From assembly GCA_018873225.1 (NCBI GenBank), contig JAEILZ010000008.1:2232001-2296000 (forward strand): a stretch of DNA of 64,000 nt. Reading direction: 5' to 3'. The stretch's first letter is position 1. Every line of letters begins with the position of its first letter. Source of the stretch: [Phialemoniopsis] sp. UDSM-2020. Taxonomy: Eukaryota > Ascomycota > Sordariomycetes > Thyridiales > Thyridiaceae. The notes below the pieces were generated by a model. It did no database searches. It saw only the letters and a program-made list of their open reading frames with translations, and was not told where the DNA came from. The translations under genes were made by a program, and so were the position numbers. Shown here in pieces: positions 43,032-54,677 of the stretch.

Positions 43032-45258
43032 TTATCGCGAGGACATAGCCTTGGTGACAATGCGCTTAAGGGCCAACTCCTTCTTCTTCAAGTCGTCAGC
43101 AGAGGAGTCCTCGATCTCGAGCTGAGCCATGGCATCGCTCAGAGATTGCTCGATCTTCTCCTTCTGGCCGCGCTTAAGCTTAAGCGACAGGGTCGGGTCG
43201 GAGACAATGTCCTCGACGCGGGAGATGTAAGACTCAAGCTGCTGCTTGGCCTCGAAGCGCTTGCTGAAAGCCTCGTCGTTGGACTTGAACTTCTCAGCGT
43301 CTGGTGGAATATGTCAGTATTTGTAAGTCTCTAAAGTGTCTAGAGAACGGTCACTTACCGCTGATCATGTTCTCGATCTCAGCGGTCGAGAGCTTGCCAA
43401 CGGAGTTGGAGATGGTGATGTTGGCGCTGCGGCCAGAGGTCTTTTCGGTAGCAGTCACCTTCAGGATACCGTTGACGTCGACCTCAAAGACAACCTCGAG
43501 GACGGCCTCACCAGCGCGCATGGGCGGGATGGGAGCAAGCGTAAACTCTCCCAACGACGTATTATCGTCACCTGTGATGTTGATTAGCCTAGATACTCAT
43601 TTCGCTGGGTGAAAAGAAGGTCCTTACAGTTGACACGCTCACCCTGGAAGACGGGGAACTGGACAGTCTGCTGGTTGTCGGCAACAGTGGTGAAGGTTCG
43701 CTTCCTCAGGCAAGGAACGGTCGAGCCACGGGGGACGACAGGGGCGAAGATGTTGCCCTCCATAGCCACTCCAAGACTCAGCGGGCACACATCAAGCAGG
43801 AGAAGGTCGGCAGTCTCTGCACTAGTGGCCTTGCCTGAGAGGATACCGGCCTGAACGGCGGCACCGTAGGCAACGGCCTCATCGGGGTTGATGCTCTTCT
43901 CGAGCTTCTTGCCGTCGAAGAAGTCGCTGAGGAGCTTCTGGATACGGGGGATACGGGTGGAACCACCGACCAGGACGATCTCGTCAACGGCGCTCTTCTC
44001 GATGCTGGCGTCCTTGAGGACCTGGGCAACGGGGTCCAGGGTGCCCTTGAAGGCAACGCTGTTCAGCTCCTCGAAACGAGCACGGGTGATCTGCATGTTG
44101 AAGTCCTCGCCGTCGAAGAGCGAGTCGATCTCGATGGTGGCCTGGGCACCGCTGGAGAGGGTACGCTTGGCACGCTCGCAAGCCGTCCGGAGACGACGGA
44201 GGGCACGGGCATCACCAGACAGGTCCTTCTTGGTCTTGCGGGTGAAGTCCTTCTTGCAGTGGTCCAGGAGGTTGGTATCGAAGTCCTGGCCACCAAGGTG
44301 GGTGTCACCAGCAGTGGCCTTAACGGTGAACACACCACCCTGGATGTTCAGGAGGGAGACATCGAAAGTACCACCACCGAGATCGTAGATGAGAACGTTG
44401 CGCTCCTTCTCCGACTTGCCGGAGCCAAGACCGTAGGCGATGGCAGCAGCAGTGGGCTCGTTGATGATACGGAGAACGTTAAGGCCAGCAATGGCACCGG
44501 CGTCCTTGGTGGACTGACGCTGGTTGTCGTTGAAGTAGGCAGGCACAGTGATGACAGCCTTCTCAACCTTCTTGCCGATCTTGGTCTCGGCAATCTCCTT
44601 CATCTGTAGTGGGAAAGAATGGTCAGTAGTGAAAAATGTTGCAGGAGAGAAGAAGCCGAGGCTTCTGATGGATAATCTGAGATCAAACTCACCTTGGTCA
44701 GGACCATGGCAGAGACCTCCTGAGGAGAGAAGGTGTGGGTGCCACCGAGGTACTGGACCTCGACCTTGGGGTTGCCGTTGTCGTCAACGACCTTGAAGGG
44801 CCAGGACTCAATGTCCTTCTTGACCGTGGGGTCATCGAAGCGGCGACCGATAAGACGCCTGTGCGATGAAACGGGTTAGCGATTGATGTTTTGAGAAGAC
44901 GAAAGCCCTCGAATGGGGAATACTGACTTGATGTCGAAGACGGTGTTCGTGGGGTTCATGGCGGCCTGGTTCTTGGCGGCCTCACCGATCAGGCGCTCCT
45001 CCTCGGTGAAAGAGACGAACGAGGGAGTGGTGAAGCTACCCTGCTCGTTGGCGATGATCTCGACATTGCTACCCTCGTAGGTGGCAACGCAGGAGTAGGT
45101 GGTACCTGTTGAGGTGAAAAGGCGGACAAGGTCAGCAAATCGGCATCTCGAGATCAAATGGCGGCAATGGAGCGCAGGAAAGTGTGCGGCACCACGAAAG
45201 AAGTAAAAAACATACCCAGATCAATGCCAATGGCACCGTCGTACGTCTCAGTAGCCAT
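43032..45258 (-). CDS. SSB1: Ribosome-associated HSP70 chaperone, Ssb type
   Basis: Cytosolic HSP70 that binds nascent chains at the ribosome with the RAC partner. Six exons on the minus strand: 45258-45216, 45105-44928, 44858-44693, 44603-43628, 43571-43359, 43300-43032; 614 residues, as in yeast Ssb. All junctions keep phase. [20 protein letters not shown] at the N-terminus, [10 protein letters not shown], and [12 protein letters not shown] fit Ssb rather than Ssa or BiP; there is no EEVD and no ER signal. Nucleotide-binding landmarks: [12 protein letters not shown] and [20 protein letters not shown]. The substrate domain contains [20 protein letters not shown], whose codons are the source of the fragment in repeats A and B. 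The C-terminus [11 protein letters not shown] matches Ssb ends. Confidence 0.97.
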
Positions 45259-46277
45259 CTTGAATGTGATTTTCTAAGATGAGGAGAGGGAAAGGAATTG
45301 GTGATGAGTGGATGGAGAGACGCAGAAGGGAACTGTTTGCGTGGGGCGGATTTAAGTATTCTCAAGAAATTTTGAAATTTTCGGTGAGCTTTTGAACTTT
45401 TTTTTTCTTTCCCACTTTGTTTGGCTGGCCAGCGTAGCGTCGCCCCTCCTCACTGTTCAGCACTGGACATTCCCCACCTGGCTTTTTTTCGCCCAAGGGT
45501 CTCCGTCCCCGCTCTAAAATGGGATTGTTCAAGTGAGAGCCGGTTGAGGCACTTTCGAAGCCTCACTTTTCAGGCCACAAACAAGACGCCATTTGCCTTC
45601 CTTTAATGACCAATTATTAACACAGCTTGTAGCAATTTGATGGCACTAATCAGCATCTCATGTTCAGAATGTTAGATATATATCTAGATACTGAGCTTGC
45701 AAGGGTACACGACACACTCGTGCCAGATACTGGCCTGTCTAAATGTAGGTAGGCAATGGGATAACCCTCCGTCCAGGCTTCAAGGCCTTGACGATATGCA
45801 GGCAATGGGACAATCGCAAAAATTAACCTCGCAGAGAGTGAGATCTGTTCGGTCGCTATAATGAGGCACTTGAGCTGTATCAGTGAGAAGCGAGTTGCGC
45901 GTATGAGTACCTGCCTCAAGAAACACCATTTCCCATGAAGTTTGAACTCGAAGCATTGTAGATCAAGTAAGGCTAGTACTGTCGCTGCTCTGACGTCCCC
46001 ATCGCTTTTCATGTCAAGCCATAGATAATATACCGAATTTGATCCTATAGTTATGGCCCCTCCTCAACAGTGACACATGTCGTTCGGTTTGCTTGTTAGC
46101 TGGCCTCCAATCCACCGCGAACCAAGATTCCACCAAACCTATTGTACAATACCGCACCATTTCGCTTTGTGCGATTGCAGCACTTATCGCCGTCTCCAGA
46201 TACGGCGCCAGACTCCCGTAACAACTGTGCCTATTCCAGGCTCCCTAATTGCACTCAAGAAATAGAAGAACTCCAAT
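45259..46277. other. intergenic: SSB promoter and RSC4 3' end
   Basis: Contains two copies of a diverged MITE terminus, GGCAATGGGATAACC (45752 region) and GGCAATGGGACAATC (45801 region). Near 45358-45385 there are GAA/TTC-type runs (TTCTCAAGAAATTTTGAAATTTTC) that loosely recall a heat-shock element but not with canonical spacing. No gene seen. Confidence 0.5.
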
Positions 46278-48971
46278 CTAGTATCTCAGCATATTGGCGA
46301 GAATCGTAAACTTCTCCAGCTCGACATCAGCTCCGTTCTGTAGCTTCTCTCCTTTGGGTACTCCTGCGATTATCTGCACCTGGATGGTGTTGACGCCCGG
46401 GACGAGCTGGCCCTCGAACAACTGTCCGCCAGGCTCGATCGGGTCGTTTGGTACCGGAATGCCGCGTGGGAGGACGATACCATTAACTATCACGTACAAC
46501 TTATAGGGGCGGTTTTGATCCAGGAAGCCGGCAATCGTGGGGATGATCTGCATCTTCCAGTGGTTGGCTGGGACGTTCACCGTCACCGACTGCTGAGCTT
46601 CCTTGGGATGGGCAGGGATCTGGAAGTGGAATCGTCGGTCCACTGGGATGCTGGGGTTGGTCCTCAAGACGAGGTTGGTAATCAGGGCATCTGCGAGTCC
46701 TGTTGATACTGTCAGCGAGCGCTCATGTCTGCATAAACATCCCAAATCAGAGTCATGAATTAGGTACGTACCCTTGCCTGGTACACGGTATTTGGTATCG
46801 TAGACCGGACCCAGATTTACCGGCGCAGGAGGCTGTCCGTTCGGTAGGGGCGCTCCAGGCGGTGCTTGTCCGACGTGACCACCGGGAACCACGCCATTCG
46901 GAGCCTGCACCGCGCCGTTGACCGCCGGCGATTGCCGGAGATCTTCGGGTTTCATTGACACTGATGGGCTCGGCGATGCTCCAGTCACAGATACGCTTCG
47001 GGCCTTGTCTATTTGAGCCACGGCCGGTTGAGTGGGTGCTGCCTGACCGATGGAAGGGGCGCGAGCACCATTGACTCTTCCTTCTGAAGCAATAGACCCA
47101 CTGCCGGTGGCAGGGGCGGGAGACTCTGCAGAGCTGCCTCGGGTGTTGGCAACATGGATGGTGATTCTCTTCGGAAGAGCAGCTGGTGGCGTGTCCTGGG
47201 CGCTGCTCGATGACTTGATCTTGATCTTGGGCTGAACTGGCTCGGGAACAACAGCCTTGGCCTCATTCAGTTGATCGAAAAAGAAGTCCTGTGCTAATTA
47301 GATCGAGGCACTTCTAGTCAGACAAGCAGTCTACTCACCTCAAGCTCCTTCGCCATGTTGGCGATCTCACTGCCATCTTCATTGTAGTAGTAAGCATTCT
47401 GCCACAAGAGACTGGAAGCCTCTTCGAAGGCGGCCCACGTCTTGTAATCCGAGACACCGCTCTTCTCCCCGCGGCCGTGTATGCCCTTGACCAATTTCTG
47501 CAGCTTACGCAGGGACAAGGGCTCCTTGATAACCTGATAGTAGTCCTTTAAGCTGCGGGGTGGGAGGTTGAGAAAGGGCTCAAAGTAGGAGTATGCTTCG
47601 TCCCTAATACGAGTTAGCAAGATCGACTTGAGGCGTAGGGTATTGACAAAACACACTCTTCGTCCGGCCTACGGATTAGCTCCTCCACAATCTTCTCCTG
47701 TGCTTCCTGGAACGTCAAGCCCTTGTACGGCACGTCTTCATACTGGTGGTCCGGCTTGGCCGCAGCCCTCTCCGCGCTTGTCGGTACCGGGGCTGCAGGT
47801 TTCTTGGGTGACCGCGCGGACTGTCGACTCGCTCTTCTCCTCCTAGAAGCGCCCCGGCCCACGTCTTCATCGCTCTCGGGCTCAGCGTCGTCGTCGGCGG
47901 CTTCCTCTTCCGGCTCCTCCTCCTCGCCCTCGCCGTCTTCTTCGGCTTCTTCTTCCTCATCCTCACCCTCTGCTTCACCATCCATTCCGTCCTCGAGATC
48001 CTCAGGGAGTGGAGTCGGTACTGCACTATAGCCCGATACCAATTTGTAGGCGGGATTGTTCTTTGTCATGAAGTTACTGAGAGTTTTCCTTACCCGCTCA
48101 GCATCATCGTACACTTCGGTCTTTTTGTCGTAGAAGTCCTTTGCATTCTGGATCATGCGCTTAACATAACTCTCCAACTCGGACAAGTCGGAAAACTCAT
48201 GGTCGTTAAGCTTTTGCTCGATGAGTTCCAGCGAAATAGGCATGCGGATCTGCTTGTAATAGTCCTTGTTTTCTGCCTTTGGCAGGAGCTTCTCGAAGTA
48301 CGTTGCGATAAGACGGCCACTAATCGACAAGAAGGTTAGCATAAGGTTGTGTTGGGAATTGAATTATAAGATCCAGGAGATAGTGAAGGCGTAATGGACA
48401 GGAAGATTTGGATTTGATGATATGCAGCTTGTATGATTGTATGATATGCATCGCCACAGGCTAACACTGGATTGAACTGCGGGCCGTTATACCTTTTGTC
48501 TGTGGTTCGACGCATCTGCTCGAGGAAGGCCAGTCCATATTGTGTGGTGGATTCTTTGGTTTCCCCTTTCAAGAGATCGAAGTCCTGTGAATAAAGAGTG
48601 TCGGATTAGCTATGTAGATGCAACATTATGGCGAGTAGGTTTTTAAATGTCGAGTGAATTGCAGACATAGTTGAAAAAGATGCGAGGAGATGGGTACGGA
48701 AAGCTGCCGGAGCAATAGACGGACTGAGGGTCGGTAGTGGCCATGCCCGCCTCCGCATCAACCCTGCAGCGTCCGATGCGCCGCGGCGCGAACAACGAAC
48801 TCCCGAAACCTTGCATCTCGAGTAACATCCAACACAATGACATTGCAAGATGCTGCTCTGATCATAAAGGAAATAACTTACCGCAGATGCCTTTCGGCGT
48901 TTGGCTGCACGATCGTCAGTTTCGGCACCTCCCTGGGCGGCAGCGCCATTGGCTTTGCGCTTGTGGTCCAT
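46278..48971 (-). CDS. RSC4: Tandem-bromodomain chromatin remodelling subunit (Rsc4)
   Basis: RSC complex subunit that reads acetylated histone tails. Six exons on the minus strand: 48971-48882, 48584-48493, 48319-47657, 47603-47339, 47288-46772, 46699-46278; 682 residues. The basic N-terminus (MDHKRKANG...AKRRK) is followed by bromodomain 1 (about residues 40-150; SGRLIATYFEKLLP, NKDYYKQIRMPISLELIEQK), a long acidic Glu/Asp tract with an RRRR-type patch, and bromodomain 2 (about 255-360; YSYFEPFLNLPPRSLKDYYQ, VIKEPLSLRKLQKLV, WQNAYYYNEDGSEI). After a Pro/Ala/Ser linker comes the conserved Rsc4 C-terminal domain (NPSIPVDRRFHFQIPAHPKE, VNVPANHWKMQIIP). Both bromodomains keep the Y-N/Y-Y acetyl-lysine pocket pattern as far as can be read. 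Confidence 0.95.
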
Positions 48972-50023
48972 GGTGCGCGGATGCAAAACAATCGCTAGAG
49001 GTGGCGCAGAATTATCGTGCGCATAGGGGTGCTGTAGAAGGGGTGCACGGGAGACAATTGGTGTTGCGATATTCGGCCGGGAAGCTGGAGCTGTGGAGGT
49101 TCGTGAGGACGCGTTGGTGATGGCTCCCCCAGGTGGTGTTGCTTGCAGTTGGCTTGTCGCAAAAAAAGACACGAAAACTGGGCTGGGTGGCCCGTGCACA
49201 TCGAATCATCCACCACACGCTAGGTACCTCACTGGCAGCTTTCACTGCTTTTGATTGAGTCCCCTTTGGAGAATATACATTTTAGCAACACTGCTGCAAA
49301 GCAATGAGTAGAGGGTTTCTCGTGTTAATTCTCTATCAAGATCATCTTTTCTATCATTGTCCAAAAGTACCTAGGGAAGGTATTCAATGGATGCGATTCA
49401 CCATTTATATGAGGGTCATGTGACAGACAATACTCCAAAATAGTCTCCCAGTACAATACGTACCTGAGTAGGCGGCAAATAGCCTGGGCAAGGCGGCTCA
49501 GGCGCCACGGGGACGTGCACGGTGGCCCCCCTGGTGACTTCATTTTAGAGCCTCGCGTAAAGGTTTAGACTGGTCCTGACTGGTCTGAGCTTTTGTTTAC
49601 TTTGCCCACAACTCCCACCACTTGCCCGGCTTTCTGCCACTGCCCCTCATCGACCCTGGCTCGTCCCAGTCCGTTCTCGCCGACTGCTCCATCTCTACAA
49701 TTCTACAATTTTCTCTGCCCTTTCCTTGATGCCGTCTTGGGTCTCTTTGTGACTCGATATAAAATCTCGATATTCTCTCACTCTCCTTTTTCATCTCCGC
49801 GTCTTCTAGACCGCCCTCTTCTTTTCCACCTTCGACCGAACCATCCCTAGCCTCGATATTCCCCTCTTGCCGCGTCCGAGCCCTTATCAGCCCGATTCGG
49901 AAGCAAGCCCTGCATCTCCACTGCTCGCGCGAGCAAACCGTCTGTTTACGTCCTTGACCTCCAACCTTAGATATACCACCGCAATATCTTGGTCGCGACC
50001 ACGTCCGACATTTCCTTGTCAAG
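48972..50023. other. intergenic: divergent promoters RSC4 / CKS1
   Basis: The CKS1 side (49590-50020) is strongly pyrimidine-rich with CTCC/TTCC runs, usual for fungal leaders. No gene seen. Confidence 0.5.
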
Positions 50024-50570
50024 ATGTCGAACTCGGATCATGGTATCGACACCACGCGCCGCAACGTGAAGCCTCGGCCCTTGACCGACGATGAGCGGAC
50101 GCGCCTTGAAGAGTTCGGCCCCGATATTCATTATTCGGCAAGGTTAGTCAAGGCTCTATCTCGACCTGTCCATTTACCACTTTGCAAATCTGACCATTTT
50201 ATCTTGTCTATAGATACTCGGACGACGAATACGAGTACCGACATGTCCAGCTACCCAAAGCCATGCTCAAAGCCATCCCAAAAGAATACCATGACAGCTC
50301 TAAGGGTACGCTGAAGTTGCTATGGGAGGATGAATGGCGAGCCATGGGCATCACACAGGTACGGCCTGAGTTAACTCACCAAATGCAATTTCGAGAATTG
50401 AACTAACCACTGTAACAGAGTCTTGGTTGGGAACACTACGAGGTTCACGAACCAGAGCCGCACATCCTGCTCTTCAAGTGCGTTTCACTGCCTTTCTGTG
50501 CCGCGGTACCTTTCGGAACCGACTAACAAATTCGTGCAGACGTCCACTGAACTATCAACCCCCGCAGTGA
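50024..50570 (+). CDS. CKS1: Cyclin-dependent kinase regulatory subunit Cks1
   Basis: Small phosphate-binding adaptor of Cdk1 that promotes multisite phosphorylation of cell-cycle targets. Four exons: 50024-50142, 50214-50358, 50419-50477, 50540-50570; 117 residues, none long enough for a simple ORF search. Joined exons give [69 protein letters not shown] and PLNY, i.e. the complete Cks fold including the HxPEPH hinge (here HEPEPH) and the phosphate-binding Arg/Ser/Trp/Arg residues. A 35-residue N-terminal extension precedes the fold. Introns are 60-71 nt. Confidence 0.97.
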
Positions 50571-52263
50571 GCGGAAGGAAGCACCGATAGCCTTGACCGT
50601 AGTCATGGTGATGTACTGTTTATTGCATACGACGGCATAGCGATGTTTCGCGTCCGGATTTGTACGGATATGATGCTTACACGACTCTTTATTTTCACTC
50701 TCTGCCACCATCTCCGCTCTGGGCGCCTCATAACGAGTCCCGACCGCTTCGGCTGCCATCAAGAACAGAATCTATAGGCACATTCGGAAACTGGCAGGGG
50801 TCGCAAAAATATTACGTGGGAAGGCGCACAAGTGAACCGTGGATTTGCGGCCTTTCATGGTCTTCGATACTTGGCATCCAGGAGGATAACACGAATTTGA
50901 GGGGCTTTACTGGACAACCACGCATCTGAGTTGGACCGACGCTTTTGAGATGGTTTATCGGGAACACACCAGGCAATCCATGGTTTACGAGATCTTGTTG
51001 CGTGGTCTGCTTGGGTAACGTAGAGAGTAATGACAGATCTTGGACCTCCAATATCTGCTCTGCGGCTTTTGATAATAGAAAAATTATCAGACTGTGACCT
51101 TCAATTGCTGACGGTTGGACCTGGACGCTGAAGTTCACTTTGAGATGCGGAATCCGTCACTTCCATTCCAGGGGGTGTAATATATGGAAATCATGGTATG
51201 ATCCTCAGATGATATACTCAGTGACGTAGTAGATACCTCGTGCTGAGAATGCAATTGGGAAGATTGGGGTTGCATTGCCAATTTGATCTTGGAGCCTTTA
51301 ACGTGCCACTCTTCAGCTAATTAGACACTGTCGCGTACTTTGAGTAAGTACTTAAAGGCAGACAAGGCACGGCGACCCCCGAACGCAGTATATACGGAGA
51401 AATGAATCACGACGTATCCTACGGAGTAAGTACAAGTAGGCACGCTAGTTTGAGCCCGACTGCTTCTGGCGACATGCCAATCGCGAAATATGAATTTAAG
51501 AATCAAGACGCTTGAGACTGTGAATTCCTCAGATGCAAGTGAGGTTTCTGGCGACAGCCCGTTGTTCGAAATAAGGTAATTGGGCTGGCTCCGGAGGCGG
51601 GTCCAAAAGCGCGTGGTCTGGCCATTTTCAGGAACGTGCCATCGAGAATCTGCTGATTCTCCCGCAATTGGCCAGATTACCAGTCTAACTTGGGGCGAAA
51701 ATGGATGCGGCCGACTCCGCCGCATCCTATTCTACGATATGTAATACACCACATGCTTGGCTCACATAATAAACACCACCTGGCAACTTCGCTAGCGGGA
51801 GGATCGAGTCGATTGAATAAAAATAGGACGCGAGGAAGATCCGTTGATGATCTCCTCTTCTCTTCGTAATCATACAGCCTCCTACGTCTCCTTTGCTGGA
51901 TTTTAACTCTTTTTTCGACGGGAGCTAAATAAACTACGCCTGCGTGAAGGTGGCGACCCTGGTCTTTTCGCTGATCTAATCGATAACAGCCACCACTTTT
52001 CCTTTCTGCTGCTGCGGAAGCGGGCGTAACATCGACCTTCTTGGTAATATGCGCATGGGACTTTAGCCATCGTTCCGGACACCTCTCACACTCTGCACCC
52101 CACGGACGCAGACCACAGTTTCACTACCTACCGGGTTTCTTGGTCAGCCGGTTCCCAAATCTGACCTCTTGCAATTGCCGATCCGTTGCGACAGTCTGTC
52201 CTTTCCACCCAGACATATACTCCTCTTGGCCCCCGATCACACCCCGGGGAACCCGCTTGAGCC
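50571..52263. other. 1.7-kb intergenic region upstream of ERO1
   Basis: ORFs of about 100-134 codons on the minus strand have no family resemblance. The part near ERO1 (51830-52260) is pyrimidine-rich and likely promoter and leader. Confidence 0.5.
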
Positions 52264-54337
52264 ATGAAGTCGGCGGCCAAGCTCTTCTATCTCAGCATCT
52301 TTGCGCTCTTGGGACCGCAGGCAGAATGCCAACAGACTCAAGATGCGTGCCCGGTACGCTTCTACTTCTAGTATCTTTATCCTCTCCTCTCTTGCCCTCT
52401 TGACTGCTCCCTCCCTTGCTGCAGAGGAGGCGGGCGCCGCCGCGCCCTCGCCGCCACAACTCGCACCCACCGACCCTCGAGTATCATTTTCTAACCTCCC
52501 CGTTCAGATCTCACCCAAGGCCATAGTCTCCGACGCATGCGCCTCCTATTCTACCCTCGAGAAGCTCAACAATAGGGTCTCTCCCGCCATCAAGGATCTG
52601 ACGCGCACCACCGACTTCTTCTCCCACTACCGCCTCAACCTCTTTCACAAGACGTGTCCTTTCTGGAACGATGAGAATGGCATGTGTGGCAACATCGCTT
52701 GTGCGGTGCAAACGTTAGACAACGAGGAAGATATTCCTATGGTATGGCGAGCGAGCGAGCTTGGTAAACTGGAGGGTCCGCGAGCGAAGCATCCGGGCAA
52801 GTCGGTGCGGAGGGAACACGCAGAGAAACCACTACAAGGTGGTCTCGGCGACAATGTCGGCGAGAGCTGCGTTTTCGAATACGATGACGAGTGTGACGAG
52901 CGTGACTATTGCGTTCCCGAGGATGAGGGAGCAAGCTCGAAGGGCGATTATGTCAGCCTGCTCGAGAACCCTGAACGGTTCACCGGGTACGCAGGAGATG
53001 GCGCCAAGCAGGTCTGGGACGCTGTCTACCGCGAGAACTGCTTCCAAAAGAGCTCGTTCCCTCACTCGGCTCAGCTAGGTACCTCATCCAAGGAGACCGG
53101 GCCAGCAGCACTGGACTTCAAGCACGTATTAGATGCTGCCGGACGGCAGCAAGTGTTGGAAAGCCAAAGGCAGACCAAGCCTGACATCCCCTTCGTGGCC
53201 AAGACCGGGCTCGAGGCAGAGGACGAGTGCATTGAGAAGCGGGTATTCTACCGCGTCATCTCTGGAATGCATGCATCTATCAGCACTCACCTGTGCTGGG
53301 ACTTCCTCAACCAAACTACTGGCGAGTGGACGCCTAATGTGGCGTGCTACAGGGCGCGCTTGCACACTTTCCCCGACCGCATCAGCAACCTTTACTTCAA
53401 CTACGCCCTCCTTACCCGCGCCATCGCCAAGCTGGGCCTCCACCTTGTGGAGGGCTACACCTTTTGCACCGGCGATCGCGACCAAGACGCCTCCACGCGC
53501 GCCAAGGTCCTGGCTGTCACCGAGACCGCCTCTTCCGTCTCCCAGATTTTTGACGAGTCTCTGCTCTTCAAGAACGGCGAAGGACCTTCGCTGAAGGAGG
53601 ACTTCCGCAACCGCTTCCGCAACGTCAGCCGCCTCATGGACTGCGTCGGCTGCGACAAATGCCGCCTCTGGGGCAAACTCCAGACGGCCGGCTACGGCAC
53701 CGCCCTGAAAGTGCTCTTCGAGTTCGACAACGACTCGGGCGAGGTCCCGGCCCTGAAGCGCACCGAGCTCGTCGCCCTCTTCAACACGTACGCGCGCCTC
53801 AGCAGCTCCATGGGCGCCATCCAAAAGTTCCGCGCCATGGTCGAGGAGCAGGAGCTCGCGGCCGGCGCGGGCGCCAAGGTGGCCAAGGGCAAGGCCGACG
53901 CCATCGAGGGCGGGCACAACGTCATTCCCGACCGGGCCAAGAAGCCGCACCACGTAGTCACATCGCCCGAGACGGACCCGGACATCGACATCAACGACTT
54001 TGAGGGGCTCGAGGACGACGACCCGGAGTTTGCGGAGGCCGAGGCCCGGAGGAGGCGGCGGGAGAAGCGTGATAGGACGGTGTTTGAGATGTTTCAGGAC
54101 GAGCTGTCGCTGGTGTGGAGGGCGTACAAGCTCGTGCTCAAGAGCTGGATGGGCATCCCCTCATTGCTGTAAGTCTACCTGCCTTGTGAGAATCTCTACT
54201 TAGGTGCATGGGCTAATTATACATGTAGCTATACCATCGTCACGTCAGAGATTCAGAGGTTCTGGCAGTATTACATTGGCCTGCCCGTCAGCCCCAGGAC
54301 GTGGAAGATTGAGCGGCCGCAGCTCGATGAGCTGTAG
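52264..54337 (+). CDS. ERO1: ER oxidoreductin 1 (FAD thiol oxidase)
   Basis: Oxidises protein disulfide isomerase in the ER with FAD and oxygen, feeding disulfide formation. Three exons: 52264-52353, 52508-54168, 54229-54337; 619 residues. Exon 1 encodes a signal peptide (MKSAAKLFYLSIFALLGPQA) and joins DACP to ISPKAIVSDACASYSTLEKL. Core landmarks: TTDFFSHYRLNLFHKTCPFW, MCGNIACAV, the flexible shuttle-type pair in ECDERDYC, AVYRENCFQ, SISTHLCWDFL, and the active-site CVGCDKC (C-x2-C-x2-C, about residue 415). The C-terminal exon encodes YTIVTSEIQRFWQYYIGLPV. Intron 1 (154 nt, TTCTAAC branch site) itself encodes a second start and signal peptide in frame with exon 2; see findings. Confidence 0.96.
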
Positions 54338-54677
54338 TCTTTACACTCTATGTTGGCCTAGAGAAGTAGACAAAAGCATCACGAAGACGCCTTGTGGTTC
54401 AAGGCGCTCTTCAGACTGGCGTTTGTACCTAGCACCCGCGAGCTATGACCTTGTGGGCTGCATCACTGGAATGGCGTTCTACCTTGCGGAGGTTTTTGGG
54501 TTTCACTGTGCCATATACGGTCTTGGGTGTCTCCGAAAGATCGATGTTTCGTTTTAGAGCGCGTTCATCGGTACTGTACATACATATACATCATAAATCT
54601 GATACCCCGAGATCGAGACAACGAATTCGTTTCATTCATGATTCATTAGCTGGTGACTTGGTCTATACAGGCGAGTT
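54338..54677. other. intergenic between convergent ERO1 and USB1
   Basis: 340 bp with the two 3' ends; no gene seen. Confidence 0.6.

Noticed and set aside
45358..45385. Heat-shock element upstream of SSB
   Set aside because: GAA and TTC units are present but their spacing does not fit the nGAAnnTTCn pattern, and Ssb-type genes are usually controlled like ribosomal protein genes.
53129..53953. 274-codon minus-strand frame over ERO1
   Set aside because: Antisense shadow of conserved ERO1 coding sequence.
52301..54172. Reading ERO1 as one uninterrupted ORF from upstream of intron 1
   Set aside because: It starts in a non-coding frame of exon 1 and reads through the intron and past the second donor. 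The spliced form gives the expected N-terminus and C-terminal exon. Kept only as an alternative-start finding.
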